Positions 1-8,368 are shown, counted from the stretch's first letter. The stretch: DNA of 64,000 nucleotides from Gelidibacter sediminis (GCF_004364975.1 NZ_SOBW01000011.1:62001-126000), one strand, 5' to 3'. Notes: generated by a model from the sequence alone, not told the origin. Numbers and translations: made by a program.

Positions 1-2547
1 CGCTTCTGGAAGTAACTCCTTAATTTTTTGAAGTTGTTTTTCTGAAGTTTCAAGTTCAGGCAATGTGTCCTTAAGACGGTATTGATTTAGAAATTCTTCA
101 AAATCTTCTAAATTACCTACACTTGATCCGTCAAATGATTTTCCAACCACATAAGTTTTTGAAAAAATAGGTTTTCCTTGCTGATTAGATGTAATACCCT
201 GAAAGATAAACCAAGCTGTATTTTTAGGTAGTGGATCTCTTAGTCTAGCGACTAAAGCTTTCCCACGATCTATTTGTCCAAGCAACTTGTATTGCATCCA
301 TTTTGCAATAGGATTAAGGTCGTATAATAATTGAAAGTTTGGCCATTCGTTTTGTTTCTTTCGCGCTTGAATAATTGCATTTTCAACGATATTAACATTT
401 GTAGTAAGGTTGAATGTTTGATTTGGTTTTGGAAAAGCTTCTTTAGGCATATCGTACAACACACCTTTAGATGAAAGCTCTTCAAATTGTTCAATTTCTA
501 AAACTTTGTCGTTACTATCTATATTAATTAAAGGGATGAGCCTATCGTCTTTCGATTTTAATTCATCAATAAGCGAAGCATAATAGCTAAAATCATCTTC
601 ATAAAACGAAGCAAAACCTTCGTCAATTTTCATTTGAGCTTTAGTAGCCGATGAATCTTCAGTCAATGCACTTAACCAATCATCGTCCACCGTATTTTCT
701 TCATTGGAATCAAGAATTGACGGGTCACTATTGGCAATAGCTTTTTCTACTAATTTAGATTCTTGCTGTTGGTCATAAAAGCCCATAACACTCCCAGCAT
801 CTCCTAAACTTTTATGTACTTCTTCTTCCTTTTCTTTTAAACGCTCTACAATTCTAATATCTCCTTGAACATCTTCACTTTGAGATTCGGCAATTAGGTA
901 ATATATAAAAGGTGTCTTGGTCTGACCAAAACGATCTATTCTCCCATTTCTTTGGTCCAAGGTTATAATTGACCAAGGAATATCGTAATTAAACATTTGA
1001 TTACAGAAGTAATGAAGATTCACCCCTTGACTACCAGCATCCGAAGCTAGGAAAAGTCTAATAGTACTATCTTCTTTAGAAAAATCTTCTAAAATATCTT
1101 GCTGCTGAGTATCGGTAAGGCTCCCATTAAATTGAACTACTGCATTGTCAGTTAGTTTGAAATCGTTTTTAAGATTTTTTTCTAATTCATTTAATGTGGC
1201 TCTACGTTCAGCAAAAATGATAATACGTTCGTCATTCTTTTTACCTTTCCAGCCCATTTGGTCTAGTTTAAAGAGCAACTGGTTGTATTTAGAATCACTT
1301 TTTTGAGCCACAATTTTTTCCAGAACGTCTTTCAGCTCTTCAAGATGTTCAATTACACCATCTTCATCAATCGCTTTATCTATTCTTTTAATTACTGTTT
1401 CTAAACACGCTTTCGGCGAAGACATATATGCTTTGAATAAACCAATGGAAAAAAGTAATGCTCCGAACGTAGAATTCCCAGCACTTTCTTCCTGTGCAAC
1501 AGCTTTAAATTCTTGAATAATTCGTAAAGCTTCTTCTTCATCAGGATTTAAAGGACAATCTATTTTACTTGTTATCCTATCTCTAAAAGCATCACCAACT
1601 TCATCTTCAATATCTTTTTTAAACCTACGGACATATAAGGGCTGAATATCTTCTTTTGTAAACTCGCCATCATAAGGTATTGCCGTAGGGTCTAACATAC
1701 TTATTAAATTGGCAAAATTCTCGCGCTTACCGTTGTGAGGTGTCGCAGATGTTAAAACCATTGCTTGCGTCCTCTCTGATAAAAATTTTGCTAATCCACC
1801 TCTCTGAGATGCAACATTGGCAACCGTATGGCATTCATCTATTGCTACAATATCCCATTTTACTTTTTCTAAATAGTGTCTAAATTTTGCGTTGTTTTTC
1901 AACGTATCAATAGATACTATAACCTTATCATAATAATCGAATGGATTTTTATTTGATGGTATTTCTGTTTTAATTCTTGCTATTCCCTGACTATCTAATC
2001 TTACTAGTGGAATTGAAAAACGAGCCCATATTTCCTGCTGAAATTGAGCAAGGATAGATTTTGGTGTAACAACTAGAACTTTTTTTCCTTTTCCACGTCT
2101 GATTAATTCCGCTAAAAAAATGCCAACCTGAACAGTTTTACCAAGACCAACGGCATCGGCAATGAGGATTTTTGGTTGTGGTAATGAAAGAGCCTTTATA
2201 GTAGATTCAAATTGATAATTAGCCCCTCTAATAGCCGCTTTATGAGCTATCTCGATATGTTCAGAATAATGTGAAGAATTCCGAAAAATTGTTTCAAGAA
2301 ATAGTTTGGTTTGTCTATAATGAGTAGAATCGTCTGCCTGAAGTTCGGTTTCTTCTGGTTGTATTACTCGATAGTTTTCTAATCGTAAATCAAATTGAAA
2401 GCTTTGACCATACACCAATTCAGAAATACCTTCGACATCAATAATATCGCGTTCTCTGTTGGTAACTATAAAATCTTCTCCTCTTAAGTTAATCCTTATT
2501 CCAGGGGTAACATTAAGGCTTTGGTTGGTTAAAGTATCGTTGCTCAA
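1..2547 (-). CDS. SNF2-family DEAD/DEAH-type helicase, partial (C-terminus outside window)
   Basis: Open from a probable TTG start at 2547 to the window edge: 849 codons with no stop, so the C-terminus is missing. Superfamily 2 helicase motifs appear in order: motif I ADAVGLGKTV (about residues 130-139), motif II DECH (237-240), motif III LTSATPHNGK (about 265-274) and motif VI QRNGRIDRFGQ (532-542). The Q-x-x-GR-x-x-R-x-GQ form of motif VI is typical of SNF2-like ATPases. After it comes a long acidic, charged region of unknown fold. No in-frame ATG lies near the start; TTG follows the stop of the XRE gene by 17 nt, so the two are probably co-transcribed. Proteins of this layout occur in defence systems, including DrmD of class 1 DISARM, but the partner genes that would prove it are not in the window. 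A role in DNA translocation or remodelling is family knowledge; defence is inference. Confidence 0.85.
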   Translation of the reverse strand, partial: MSNDTLTNQSLNVTPGIRINLRGEDFIVTNRERDIIDVEGISELVYGQSFQFDLRLENYRVIQPEETELQADDSTHYRQTKLFLETIFRNSSHYSEHIEIAHKAAIRGANYQFESTIKALSLPQPKILIADAVGLGKTVQVGIFLAELIRRGKGKKVLVVTPKSILAQFQQEIWARFSIPLVRLDSQGIARIKTEIPSNKNPFDYYDKVIVSIDTLKNNAKFRHYLEKVKWDIVAIDECHTVANVASQRGGLAKFLSERTQAMVLTSATPHNGKRENFANLISMLDPTAIPYDGEFTKEDIQPLYVRRFKKDIEDEVGDAFRDRITSKIDCPLNPDEEEALRIIQEFKAVAQEESAGNSTFGALLFSIGLFKAYMSSPKACLETVIKRIDKAIDEDGVIEHLEELKDVLEKIVAQKSDSKYNQLLFKLDQMGWKGKKNDERIIIFAERRATLNELEKNLKNDFKLTDNAVVQFNGSLTDTQQQDILEDFSKEDSTIRLFLASDAGSQGVNLHYFCNQMFNYDIPWSIITLDQRNGRIDRFGQTKTPFIYYLIAESQSEDVQGDIRIVERLKEKEEEVHKSLGDAGSVMGFYDQQQESKLVEKAIANSDPSILDSNEENTVDDDWLSALTEDSSATKAQMKIDEGFASFYEDDFSYYASLIDELKSKDDRLIPLINIDSNDKVLEIEQFEELSSKGVLYDMPKEAFPKPNQTFNLTTNVNIVENAIIQARKKQNEWPNFQLLYDLNPIAKWMQYKLLGQIDRGKALVARLRDPLPKNTAWFIFQGITSNQQGKPIFSKTYVVGKSFDGSSVGNLEDFEEFLNQYRLKDTLPELETSEKQLQKIKELLPEA

Positions 2548-2564
2548 ATTATTATATCTAATCT

Positions 2565-2837
2565 TTATACATTATCGATTGCAAGCCTTAAAGCTTCTTT
2601 TGTAAACTTCTCACTTTTAGCTGTTTTCAAAATTTTATCTGCTAACCACATCGTAAGTAAATCTTTTTTTGGTTGCTTAAAAATTTTTGCTAAAACATCT
2701 ATATGTTCTCTTTTAAATGAACGCTCACTGCGTTCCATTTTACTTAACATTGCTTGGTCTATTTCCAATTGAGCTGCTAATTGCCGCAACAAAACATCGT
2801 TAGACTCTCTAAGTGCTCGTATGTGTTCGCCTATCAT
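2565..2837 (-). CDS. XRE-family helix-turn-helix regulator
   Basis: This is a 90-residue protein that is almost entirely a Cro/C1-type helix-turn-helix domain (about residues 5-60), with the recognition region LAAQLEIDQAMLSKMER. It has no second domain and no membrane segment. It lies 17 nt upstream of the SNF2-type helicase on the same strand, so it is probably the first gene of that operon and may autoregulate it. Small XRE proteins in this position commonly control restriction or phage-defence operons; that role here is inferred from context only. Confidence 0.85.
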   Translation of the reverse strand: MIGEHIRALRESNDVLLRQLAAQLEIDQAMLSKMERSERSFKREHIDVLAKIFKQPKKDLLTMWLADKILKTAKSEKFTKEALRLAIDNV

Positions 2838-2953
2838 AATCAGGTAGTTTTCATTAAAAGACTTGACAAATTTTGAACAATTTAAGGAATATATTTGGGA
2901 ATAGTTTTTGTTTTGAGCAATAAATTTTATCGCTAGGGATTTAACTAGACTTC

Positions 2954-4543
2954 TTAACTAAATAAGGACTTTGCCTCCTCATAAACCCGTTCAAAATTAG
3001 CCGCTAAATCAGCCTGAGAAAACTGCTTTGATTCCTTTGGTAACGCTCTTTGAATATCTGTCAATTTAAATTGAACTTTCTTATCCTTCCCATCAGCATA
3101 CGTGATAAACTCTCCTTGTTTTAATCTAAAAAACACATCTGCCCTAATTTTAGGAATTTCCTTTTCTCCAGTTGTAATTCGTGTATCAAAATCTAAGTTA
3201 TGTCCACGACTAATACTTTTGGTTGGATCTTTAATAATTTCAAAAAAACGTTCGTAATATTTGGCGGTATCTGGGTCGTTTACTTTTCCGAAGAATTGAT
3301 AAGATAGATTACTCAATATCGCTTTGCTTGCCTTATCTCCATACATCATATCATTCTGAATTTTATCCTGCATCACATAAATAGTAGAGATATTATAACT
3401 CCGTAAAGTTGCCGGAATACGATGCATATTCAATAATCTAATGGTTGGCGCTTCTTCCATTAATAAAAACGAAGGCTCACTATTCCGAACACTCATTTGT
3501 TTTGTAATTGTATGAATAATTGTTGCGATTACAGGCGAATACGAAGTCTCAAATTTTGGATTATTAACAATCGAAATAACACAAGGGTTTTTAGAATCAT
3601 TTATATTAAGCGGCACTTCATCTGCTGATAAAGCCATAAAAATCCGTTGTGTGCTAATTCGTTTCAACGCATTTGCCAACGTACTTTTAACACCTGCGGT
3701 CTGCCTTTCAGAATCCTTACCGCTGATAAATGCATCTGCCATCGCTCTTGATGTGGTGTTGGTTTCCAAAAATTGAATTAGGCTATCTGTATCGAGGTGT
3801 TGGTAAATCGCTATCAAATGCGGTAGTGTACAATATTTAGGGTAGTCGGTTTTTAATTTCCAAATCAATCCACCAATCAAACCTTCAGCTGCATCGTTAA
3901 AGAATTTTGTCGTTCCTGTAGTTCCCGATTCCCTTTGTTCCAAAAGGTTTTCAATTAAAACTCGAGACACCTCGTTTACGCTTTCCTCGTTCTCTAAATA
4001 GCGTGGCGCAATAGGATTTACGCGATGTATAATTTTATCGAAGGAAATAACCTTAAACGGAATATTACTATCCTTGAAAAGTGGATATGCCATTTCGGTT
4101 AGTTCAAAATCTTTGTAATCGTGAATAATTCCGCAAAAGCTCTCTTTCTGAAAATGTTTTAGAAATCCATAAACCACACTTTCTGTCTTACCACTTCCCG
4201 CAGAACCTATGACGGAAGCTCCACGTTTAATATTATCTAATTTGAAGTTCCCTTTGTTTGTAGCAAAATTGACTTGGTACTTGGTATTTCCGTTTTGTAC
4301 ATTTTCAGTTTTATGCAGAAATACATATAGTCCTGTATTAATTAATAGTAGAGGACAAACCAAATAGAGTAATAGTGATACTAATTCGTTTCCCTCAGAA
4401 ATATAGAACACAAAAATTAAAAGCAATATAAAATTCAAAAGAAACGCATATCTACTTACCCGAAAAAACGCATAGAAAACAGTACTGGCTAAACCAATAA
4501 TTGAAAGTATCGTTATGAGATTATCTATTTGCATATTCATCAT
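2954..4543 (-). CDS. Type IV coupling protein, VirD4/TraG family (mobilisation ATPase)
   Basis: This 529-residue protein couples the relaxosome to a type IV secretion channel during conjugative DNA transfer. The N-terminus holds about three hydrophobic segments within residues 7-76, then a Walker A motif GSAGSGKT (113-120) and a Walker B-like stretch LLMEEAPT (near 360-367), followed by the C-terminal part of a TraM-recognition/TraD-like ATPase. The start codon overlaps the relaxase stop in an ATGA arrangement, indicating translational coupling. No other mating-pore genes are visible, so the element may be mobilisable rather than self-transmissible, or its transfer genes may lie outside the window. 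Confidence 0.85.
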   Translation of the reverse strand: MMNMQIDNLITILSIIGLASTVFYAFFRVSRYAFLLNFILLLIFVFYISEGNELVSLLLYLVCPLLLINTGLYVFLHKTENVQNGNTKYQVNFATNKGNFKLDNIKRGASVIGSAGSGKTESVVYGFLKHFQKESFCGIIHDYKDFELTEMAYPLFKDSNIPFKVISFDKIIHRVNPIAPRYLENEESVNEVSRVLIENLLEQRESGTTGTTKFFNDAAEGLIGGLIWKLKTDYPKYCTLPHLIAIYQHLDTDSLIQFLETNTTSRAMADAFISGKDSERQTAGVKSTLANALKRISTQRIFMALSADEVPLNINDSKNPCVISIVNNPKFETSYSPVIATIIHTITKQMSVRNSEPSFLLMEEAPTIRLLNMHRIPATLRSYNISTIYVMQDKIQNDMMYGDKASKAILSNLSYQFFGKVNDPDTAKYYERFFEIIKDPTKSISRGHNLDFDTRITTGEKEIPKIRADVFFRLKQGEFITYADGKDKKVQFKLTDIQRALPKESKQFSQADLAANFERVYEEAKSLFS

Positions 4544-5571
4544 ATTCCGATGGAACTTGATTTTATGGCCACTTCTGCGCCACGTCTTAATCTTTTGAAA
4601 ACTCGAAGTGCAATTTGTGCCTGACTTACTGGAATACTTGGAATGATTGGCAATCCTATTTTTGTAATCATTTTAAATGCCAACGCTTTTTCATTAGCTG
4701 GTAATTTCATCAAGGCAGCAAAATATAAGTTGGGATTCTTGACAAAATCTTTTCGTGCTTTATAGGTTTCTGCAAAGTTACGTTTGTAGCCAAATGTCTT
4801 GTCAAAAGTCTTTTCTGCTTTCTCGAAAAATTTGTCTCTATCAAAACCTCGTTTTACATTTTTACCGTGCATTTCAACTTCTGAAGCTTTGTGTTTACTT
4901 CCGGGTGAAAGACTGACCGAATTTGAAGCGTCTTTTCTGCTCACGATGATATGAATGTGACTTTGGTTTCCGTCTTTTGCCATTCCCTGTACTATCCTTT
5001 TTCCGCTTTGTTGGTGTGGTGCTTGCTTTTCTAATTTTGCTATTTCCTTTTCCTTGTGTTTAATATTTCCTTCTATTGTTCCGCTTTCAATTTTACGGAT
5101 ATCATTTTTGAGCTGAAGTATTTTCGTAGCGAAAGGTTGGTTTTCTTTTATCTGAATATCCGTTCCCTTAAAGGTTCGTTGATGTTCAATTTTTGCATAA
5201 TATTTAATGTCATCGATTGTAATAGGTCGTCCGTTAATTTCTCGATTGAAGGATGCGACATAATCTTTCATTATCTCTCTGGTGTAAGTTTTTAAATCTT
5301 CTCGATTGTTCTGTAATCGTTTTAGTTCATACTTGGATGGACTGACCGTAATGGAATAAAATTTAGGTTCTTTCTTTTTCAATTTTGTGGTGTTGCCATC
5401 AATTTCTTTGACCACTTCTTCAGCGGAAATTTCATTGCCATATTGATTAAAAAAGAGTTCCATATCTCGCTGTTCTAAACCTTCATTTTCTTTCTCTAAA
5501 TAGTCTACAAAATCCGCTGAACTTTGGCTATAATTACCGCCTAATTTTTGAGCTGTGATTGTGATATACAT
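4540..5571 (-). CDS. Relaxase / mobilisation protein (MobB-like, DUF5712 type)
   Basis: This 343-residue protein is expected to nick DNA at oriT and remain bound to the transferred strand. It carries the histidine motif SHIHIIVSRKD (H205, H207), resembling the metal-binding HxH motif of relaxases, and a preceding YYAKIEHQRTFKGTD block (about 124-138) typical of Bacteroidota MobB-like proteins. An N-terminal tyrosine is available (Y2, Y14 or Y24), but I cannot tell which is catalytic. The C-terminus is basic. It lies between the BfmA-like gene (11 nt gap) and the coupling protein (4 nt overlap), forming a compact three-gene mob operon. Confidence 0.8.
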   Translation of the reverse strand: MYITITAQKLGGNYSQSSADFVDYLEKENEGLEQRDMELFFNQYGNEISAEEVVKEIDGNTTKLKKKEPKFYSITVSPSKYELKRLQNNREDLKTYTREIMKDYVASFNREINGRPITIDDIKYYAKIEHQRTFKGTDIQIKENQPFATKILQLKNDIRKIESGTIEGNIKHKEKEIAKLEKQAPHQQSGKRIVQGMAKDGNQSHIHIIVSRKDASNSVSLSPGSKHKASEVEMHGKNVKRGFDRDKFFEKAEKTFDKTFGYKRNFAETYKARKDFVKNPNLYFAALMKLPANEKALAFKMITKIGLPIIPSIPVSQAQIALRVFKRLRRGAEVAIKSSSIGI

Positions 5572-5582
5572 CCTTCAAATAT

Positions 5583-5963
5583 TTATAGTTGATTACTCGG
5601 ATTTTGCTTTTCGCGAAAGCGGACTTCTTTTCTTTCTTCAGCATATTTCTTTTCAACTATCAGCGGTTTTTTAGTTGGCTCTTCGGTTTCAAAAAGTGAT
5701 TGAATCATCGCTACCGTAGGTTTGGTTTGTGTCTTTTCTACGTCTCGCATTATGGCAATTACCGCGTTGATTCTTTTTAAAAGTTTGGCTTCAATAGTTC
5801 GCCCTGTCGGACCTAATTTTTCCTTTGGCGAGATTTCATTATAAAAGAAAAAATCGAGCATCGTTGCCATTGTCTCGGTGTGCGATTTGAAGTAAGTGCG
5901 TGAGAAAGTTTGGAAACGCTTTGCAGTTTCCTTTTTAAATCTAATTCCAATAAATGAGTCCAT
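5583..5963 (-). CDS. BfmA/BtgA-family mobilisation accessory protein
   Basis: This 126-residue basic protein starts with the block SFIGIRFKKETAKRFQTFSR, characteristic of the BfmA/BtgA group of mobilisation proteins from Bacteroides and Flavobacterium elements. These are accessory relaxosome components that bind oriT DNA near the relaxase. It is the first gene of the mob operon and lies directly beside the hairpin-rich non-coding segment, as expected for an oriT-binding protein. The overlapping reading frame at 5813-6025 on the same strand has no family resemblance and is ignored. Confidence 0.75.
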   Translation of the reverse strand: MDSFIGIRFKKETAKRFQTFSRTYFKSHTETMATMLDFFFYNEISPKEKLGPTGRTIEAKLLKRINAVIAIMRDVEKTQTKPTVAMIQSLFETEEPTKKPLIVEKKYAEERKEVRFREKQNPSNQL

Positions 5964-5973
5964 ATTTCGCCGA

Positions 5974-6190
5974 TTTGTCGCAAAATCTTCCCTAAAAATG
6001 GGCGTTTCCAGCCCGTTTGTCGCAAATCGGTGATTGTCAGGAAATTAAAACATATTCAAGTCGCTGGTAATCAGCTATTTGAAAACGAAAAGGAATCCGA
6101 AACATCGCGCAGCGTGTTACCCTCTTGCTATTCCTTTTCGTCACGTGCAAGCGTGACAAAAATCCATCCAATCCGGTTAAAAAACCGATT
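5974..6190. other. Hairpin-rich intergenic region, candidate oriT / mob regulatory region
   Basis: The stretch from 5964 to 6393 has no convincing gene but dense secondary structure. Two direct copies of TTTGTCGCAAA lie at 5974-5984 and 6016-6026; with their flanks they form CCGATTT...AAATCGG, an inverted pair. Between them is a hairpin AAATGGGC/GCCCGTTT (5996-6003 with 6011-6018, one T-G pair). Next is a perfect 12-bp inverted repeat ACGAAAAGGAAT (6085-6096 with 6130-6141), then GTCACG/CGTGAC (6140-6145 with 6152-6157), then AATCCGGTT/AACCGATT (6170-6178 with 6183-6190). The position immediately upstream of the mob operon fits an oriT, but no nick site can be recognised. Confidence 0.45.
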
Positions 6191-6344
6191 GCCATTTTAG
6201 GAAAATAATTTTCCGATATGTTATATTTCGATGTGTACGGTTATCGGCGAAAGTCGAAAAGTGGATAACCTTACTTTAATTTGTGTGCTGTATTTCCAGC
6301 GATATAAAGATACGTTTTTTTATTGACTTGATATAAATTGCATA

Positions 6345-6371
6345 CAAAAACACCCCTAAACTTTAGAGGTG
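6345..6371 (-). terminator. Rho-independent terminator of the ssb operon
   Basis: On the minus strand the stem TAGGGGTG/CACCTCTA (one mismatch, about 5-nt loop) is followed by TTTTT. It lies about 25 bp downstream of the last small gene of the ssb operon and separates that operon from the mob region. Confidence 0.55.
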
Positions 6372-6393
6372 CTTAAAAACTAACTTTAGGAAA

Positions 6394-6591
6394 TTAGATA
6401 TTAAAAACGAAGTTGTAAGTGTATAGATTTTTAATCATTTCTTCGTCTATCAATTTATCATAATCTGCTCCAGTTTCGTCAACATATTTCTGAATAGATT
6501 CTCCAAAAAGATATATGACGTGTTCTCTAGAAACCTGAAAAAGTTCCTCTTGTTTTTCCATACTCAAATCTTGAAATTTAATATACATCAT
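6394..6591 (-). CDS. Small hypothetical protein of mobile element
   Basis: This 65-residue acidic protein has no recognised family. It is predicted helical, contains no Cys or His cluster and no membrane segment. It follows the DUF6876-like gene by 11 nt and precedes a terminator, so it is probably translated from the ssb operon transcript. The second Met (residue 2) is an equally good start. Small genes like this often accompany ssb in Bacteroidota conjugative elements, but I can assign no function. Confidence 0.6.
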   Translation of the reverse strand: MMYIKFQDLSMEKQEELFQVSREHVIYLFGESIQKYVDETGADYDKLIDEEMIKNLYTYNFVFNI

Positions 6592-6602
6592 AACTTCAAA
6601 AT

Positions 6603-6983
6603 TTAATATTCACTTGGCAACATCAGCGTATTATTTACAAAAAATAACCGCAATTCATCGAGTGGAAAATCAGTCACTCTATACCCGTGCTTTTCTAAAA
6701 CAATATCATTGCCATCGGTGTATATAATTTCAGCTTCGTATCCTGTATAATCCTGTTCATCTTCGGATAATCTTTTAAAGTCTATTGTGATAAACTCACT
6801 TCGGTTCATTAGACTTTTTGCAATTACGGAAGTGTCCGTAATGAGCCAAAAACAATCTGCCACATTAGCAAGATATTTTAGTCCGTCCGTAAAACGTGTT
6901 CTTAATAATGGGATTTGATAAAACATTTCCGTTCCGTGAAAATGTTGCAATCCTTCTTTGATTTCGTTAACTTGTGCTTTCAT
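6603..6983 (-). CDS. DUF6876-like hypothetical protein
   Basis: This 126-residue soluble protein carries the pattern LQHFHGTEMFYQIPLLRTRF, then TDGLKYLANVADCFWL and LEKHGYRVTDFPLDELRLFF. From memory this matches a DUF6876-type family found on Bacteroidota plasmids and conjugative elements, whose function is unknown. It lies between the terminated ssb gene and the small 65-residue gene. The 86-bp gap to ssb contains a strong hairpin, so it may be transcribed separately from ssb or by readthrough. Confidence 0.65.
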   Translation of the reverse strand: MKAQVNEIKEGLQHFHGTEMFYQIPLLRTRFTDGLKYLANVADCFWLITDTSVIAKSLMNRSEFITIDFKRLSEDEQDYTGYEAEIIYTDGNDIVLEKHGYRVTDFPLDELRLFFVNNTLMLPSEY

Positions 6984-7011
6984 TGTTCATTTATTTTATA
7001 AGTGAATAATT

Positions 7012-7056
7012 AAAAGAGGGCACGAACTAATTGAAAACTGGTATCTGTGCCCTCTT
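7012..7056 (-). terminator. Terminator downstream of ssb
   Basis: A perfect 10-bp inverted repeat AAGAGGGCAC/GTGCCCTCTT (7014-7023 with 7047-7056) lies 12 bp past the ssb stop; on the minus strand the stem is followed by TTTTAATT. The 23-nt loop is longer than usual, so it could also be an attenuator between ssb and the next gene. Confidence 0.5.
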
Positions 7057-7068
7057 GGATTTTTATGA

Positions 7069-7413
7069 TTACTTGTCGTTTTTGCTTCCGAGTAATAGGA
7101 TTTCATCGGCTACAACTTCCGTTACATAGCGTTGTTCGTTATCATCAGTTGTATAGCTTCGAGTTTTTAGTTTTCCCGATATTCCAACTTCTTTGCCTTT
7201 TTCGACAAATTTCTCAACGATTTCTGCAGTCTTGCCCCAAGCTACAACCGTATGCCAATTGGTTTCTGTTTGCTTTTTGCCTTTGGCATCCTTGTAATAT
7301 TCGTTTGTTGCGAGTGAAAAACGGGCTACTTTTTTACCGCTTTCAAGGTTTGTAATGGTTGGCTCTTGTCCAACGTTTCCGATTAACTGTACGTGATTTT
7401 TTAAAGTGCTCAT
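7069..7413 (-). CDS. ssb: Single-stranded DNA-binding protein
   Basis: This 114-residue OB-fold protein binds and protects single-stranded DNA, presumably during transfer or replication of the element. The opening LKNHVQLIGNVGQEPTI, the central NWHTVVAWGKTAEIVEKFV and the block GISGKLKTRSY are standard SSB signatures. The acidic C-terminal tail ending in a Pro-Phe tip, which recruits replication partners in chromosomal SSBs, is missing: the protein ends LLLGSKNDK. That short form is common for mobile-element copies. A 55-residue basic ORF lies 17 nt upstream. Confidence 0.93.
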   Translation of the reverse strand: MSTLKNHVQLIGNVGQEPTITNLESGKKVARFSLATNEYYKDAKGKKQTETNWHTVVAWGKTAEIVEKFVEKGKEVGISGKLKTRSYTTDDNEQRYVTEVVADEILLLGSKNDK

Positions 7414-7430
7414 AATAAAATATTTAAGAA

Positions 7431-7598
7431 TTAATTAAAATTGCTATCTGAACTATTCAGACAGTTTATTGTTATATTTTTTTGAAGTGATTTACTTATT
7501 ATATCTTGAGCGTTTTCCTTTTTTGTTTTTTTCGGTGCCGCTTCCTTTTTGATGTTTTTGTAAGATTTCATAAGATTCATTTTAGATTTACTTCCCAT
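7431..7598 (-). CDS. Small basic hypothetical protein upstream of ssb
   Basis: An ATG-initiated ORF of 55 codons ends 17 nt before the ssb start on the same strand. The product begins MGSKSKMNLMKSYKN, is very lysine-rich and contains the segment AAPKKTKKENAQDI; it has no recognised domain. The frame stays open upstream of the ATG for at least 25 codons, so the true start is uncertain. The coupled position suggests a genuine short gene of the ssb operon, possibly nucleic-acid binding, but this is inferred from charge only. Confidence 0.4.
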   Translation of the reverse strand: MGSKSKMNLMKSYKNIKKEAAPKKTKKENAQDIISKSLQKNITINCLNSSDSNFN

Positions 7599-7838
7599 AG
7601 CGCCCTCGCTGTTACCTTTTTTTGTTGCTGATACATTTTCAATATTTGGAATTGATAAGGACTTATAAAAAGTGAAGCGCAGCGTAGCGGTTTATGCAGT
7701 CCGTTCAACTTCCAAATGTTGGTATTTTGCTGGCAATAAAAGGGTATAACGGCGAGGGTGCGGATGGAGGTTTAAAGACTTTTGTGAAGTACGAAAACAT
7801 AGGAAGTGGCACCAAATGATTAAATGGAATTCCGATTT

Positions 7839-8020
7839 GGCGGACTCCGTTCACAATTTCGGATTGGGAATGAAGTGTCCCGTTCCAGTCCCGATAGCTA
7901 TCGGGACGGACCGGGTTAGCGGAATGGAAAGTAGAAATTGGGTATTGTGTCCAAGATATTTGCAGTGAAGCTCTTTTCCCGCAATGTAGCTTTTCGCGGA
8001 ATGCAGGGGAATGTGCTGAA
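7839..8020. repeat. Intergenic repeat, copy 1
   Basis: This is the first of three related copies of a roughly 180-200 bp non-coding sequence. It shares the motif order GGCGGACT, GATTGGGAATG, GGAATGGAAA, GTGTCCAAGAT, GAAGC, and the 16-nt core GGAATGCAGGGGAATG at 7998-8013, which is identical to copy 3 (9372-9387). A short hairpin CCGC/GCGG (7979-7982 with 7996-7999) precedes the core. The copy is interrupted by a 20-bp palindrome at 7888-7907. The region 7599-7838 before it contains no gene I can support. Confidence 0.65.
7888..7907. repeat. 20-bp perfect palindrome
   Basis: GTCCCGATAGCTATCGGGAC is its own reverse complement. A shorter relative, CGATAGCTATCG, occurs at 8219-8230 in the next repeat copy. 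Palindromes of this CCGATAGCTATCGG type are scattered in many flavobacterial genomes as REP-like elements; this statement is from general knowledge, not from a search. Confidence 0.75.
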
Positions 8021-8056
8021 CGGGATTTAAAAGCTGTATATGATTCTTTGCAGGAT

Positions 8057-8260
8057 TTAAAGCGGACTTAACTTCGAAAATGGAGATGGAATAGAGTTTG
8101 TCCGCTTCCCTTTTTTTTCAGGAAGTGGTCAAGTGGAATGGAATTGGAATCTTTGGAGTTTTGTCCAAGACCTTTATAGGGAAGCTCTTTTCCCGAAATG
8201 AAGCTTTTTCAGCGGTTCCGATAGCTATCGTAAGCAAGGGAATCGGCTGAGTGGGATTGT
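8057..8260. repeat. Intergenic repeat, copy 2 (left of TauE/SafE gene)
   Basis: This copy contains TTAAAGCGGACTTAACTTC, GGAGAT, GAGTTTG, CCGCTTCCCTTTTTTTT, AAGTGGAATGGAA, TGTCCAAGA and GAAGCTCTTTTCCCG, in the same order as copy 3. Its 5' part can form an 8-bp stem AAGCGGAC/GTCCGCTT (8060-8067 with 8100-8107). The 3' core is altered where the palindrome CGATAGCTATCG (8219-8230) sits. It ends about 110 bp before the permease gene. Confidence 0.65.
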
Positions 8261-8368
8261 ACTTGAAATAGACACCTGTTTATTAGATGCTTGCAGTTAA
8301 AAATGTATTTTTGAGTTGATAAAATTAATGTGTTAAACTCTGAAAAATCAGGTCTATAAATAAAATTA

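Noticed and set aside
5813-6025. 70-codon ORF overlapping the BfmA-like gene in another frame
   Set aside because: Overlaps a recognised gene and the hairpin region; no family.
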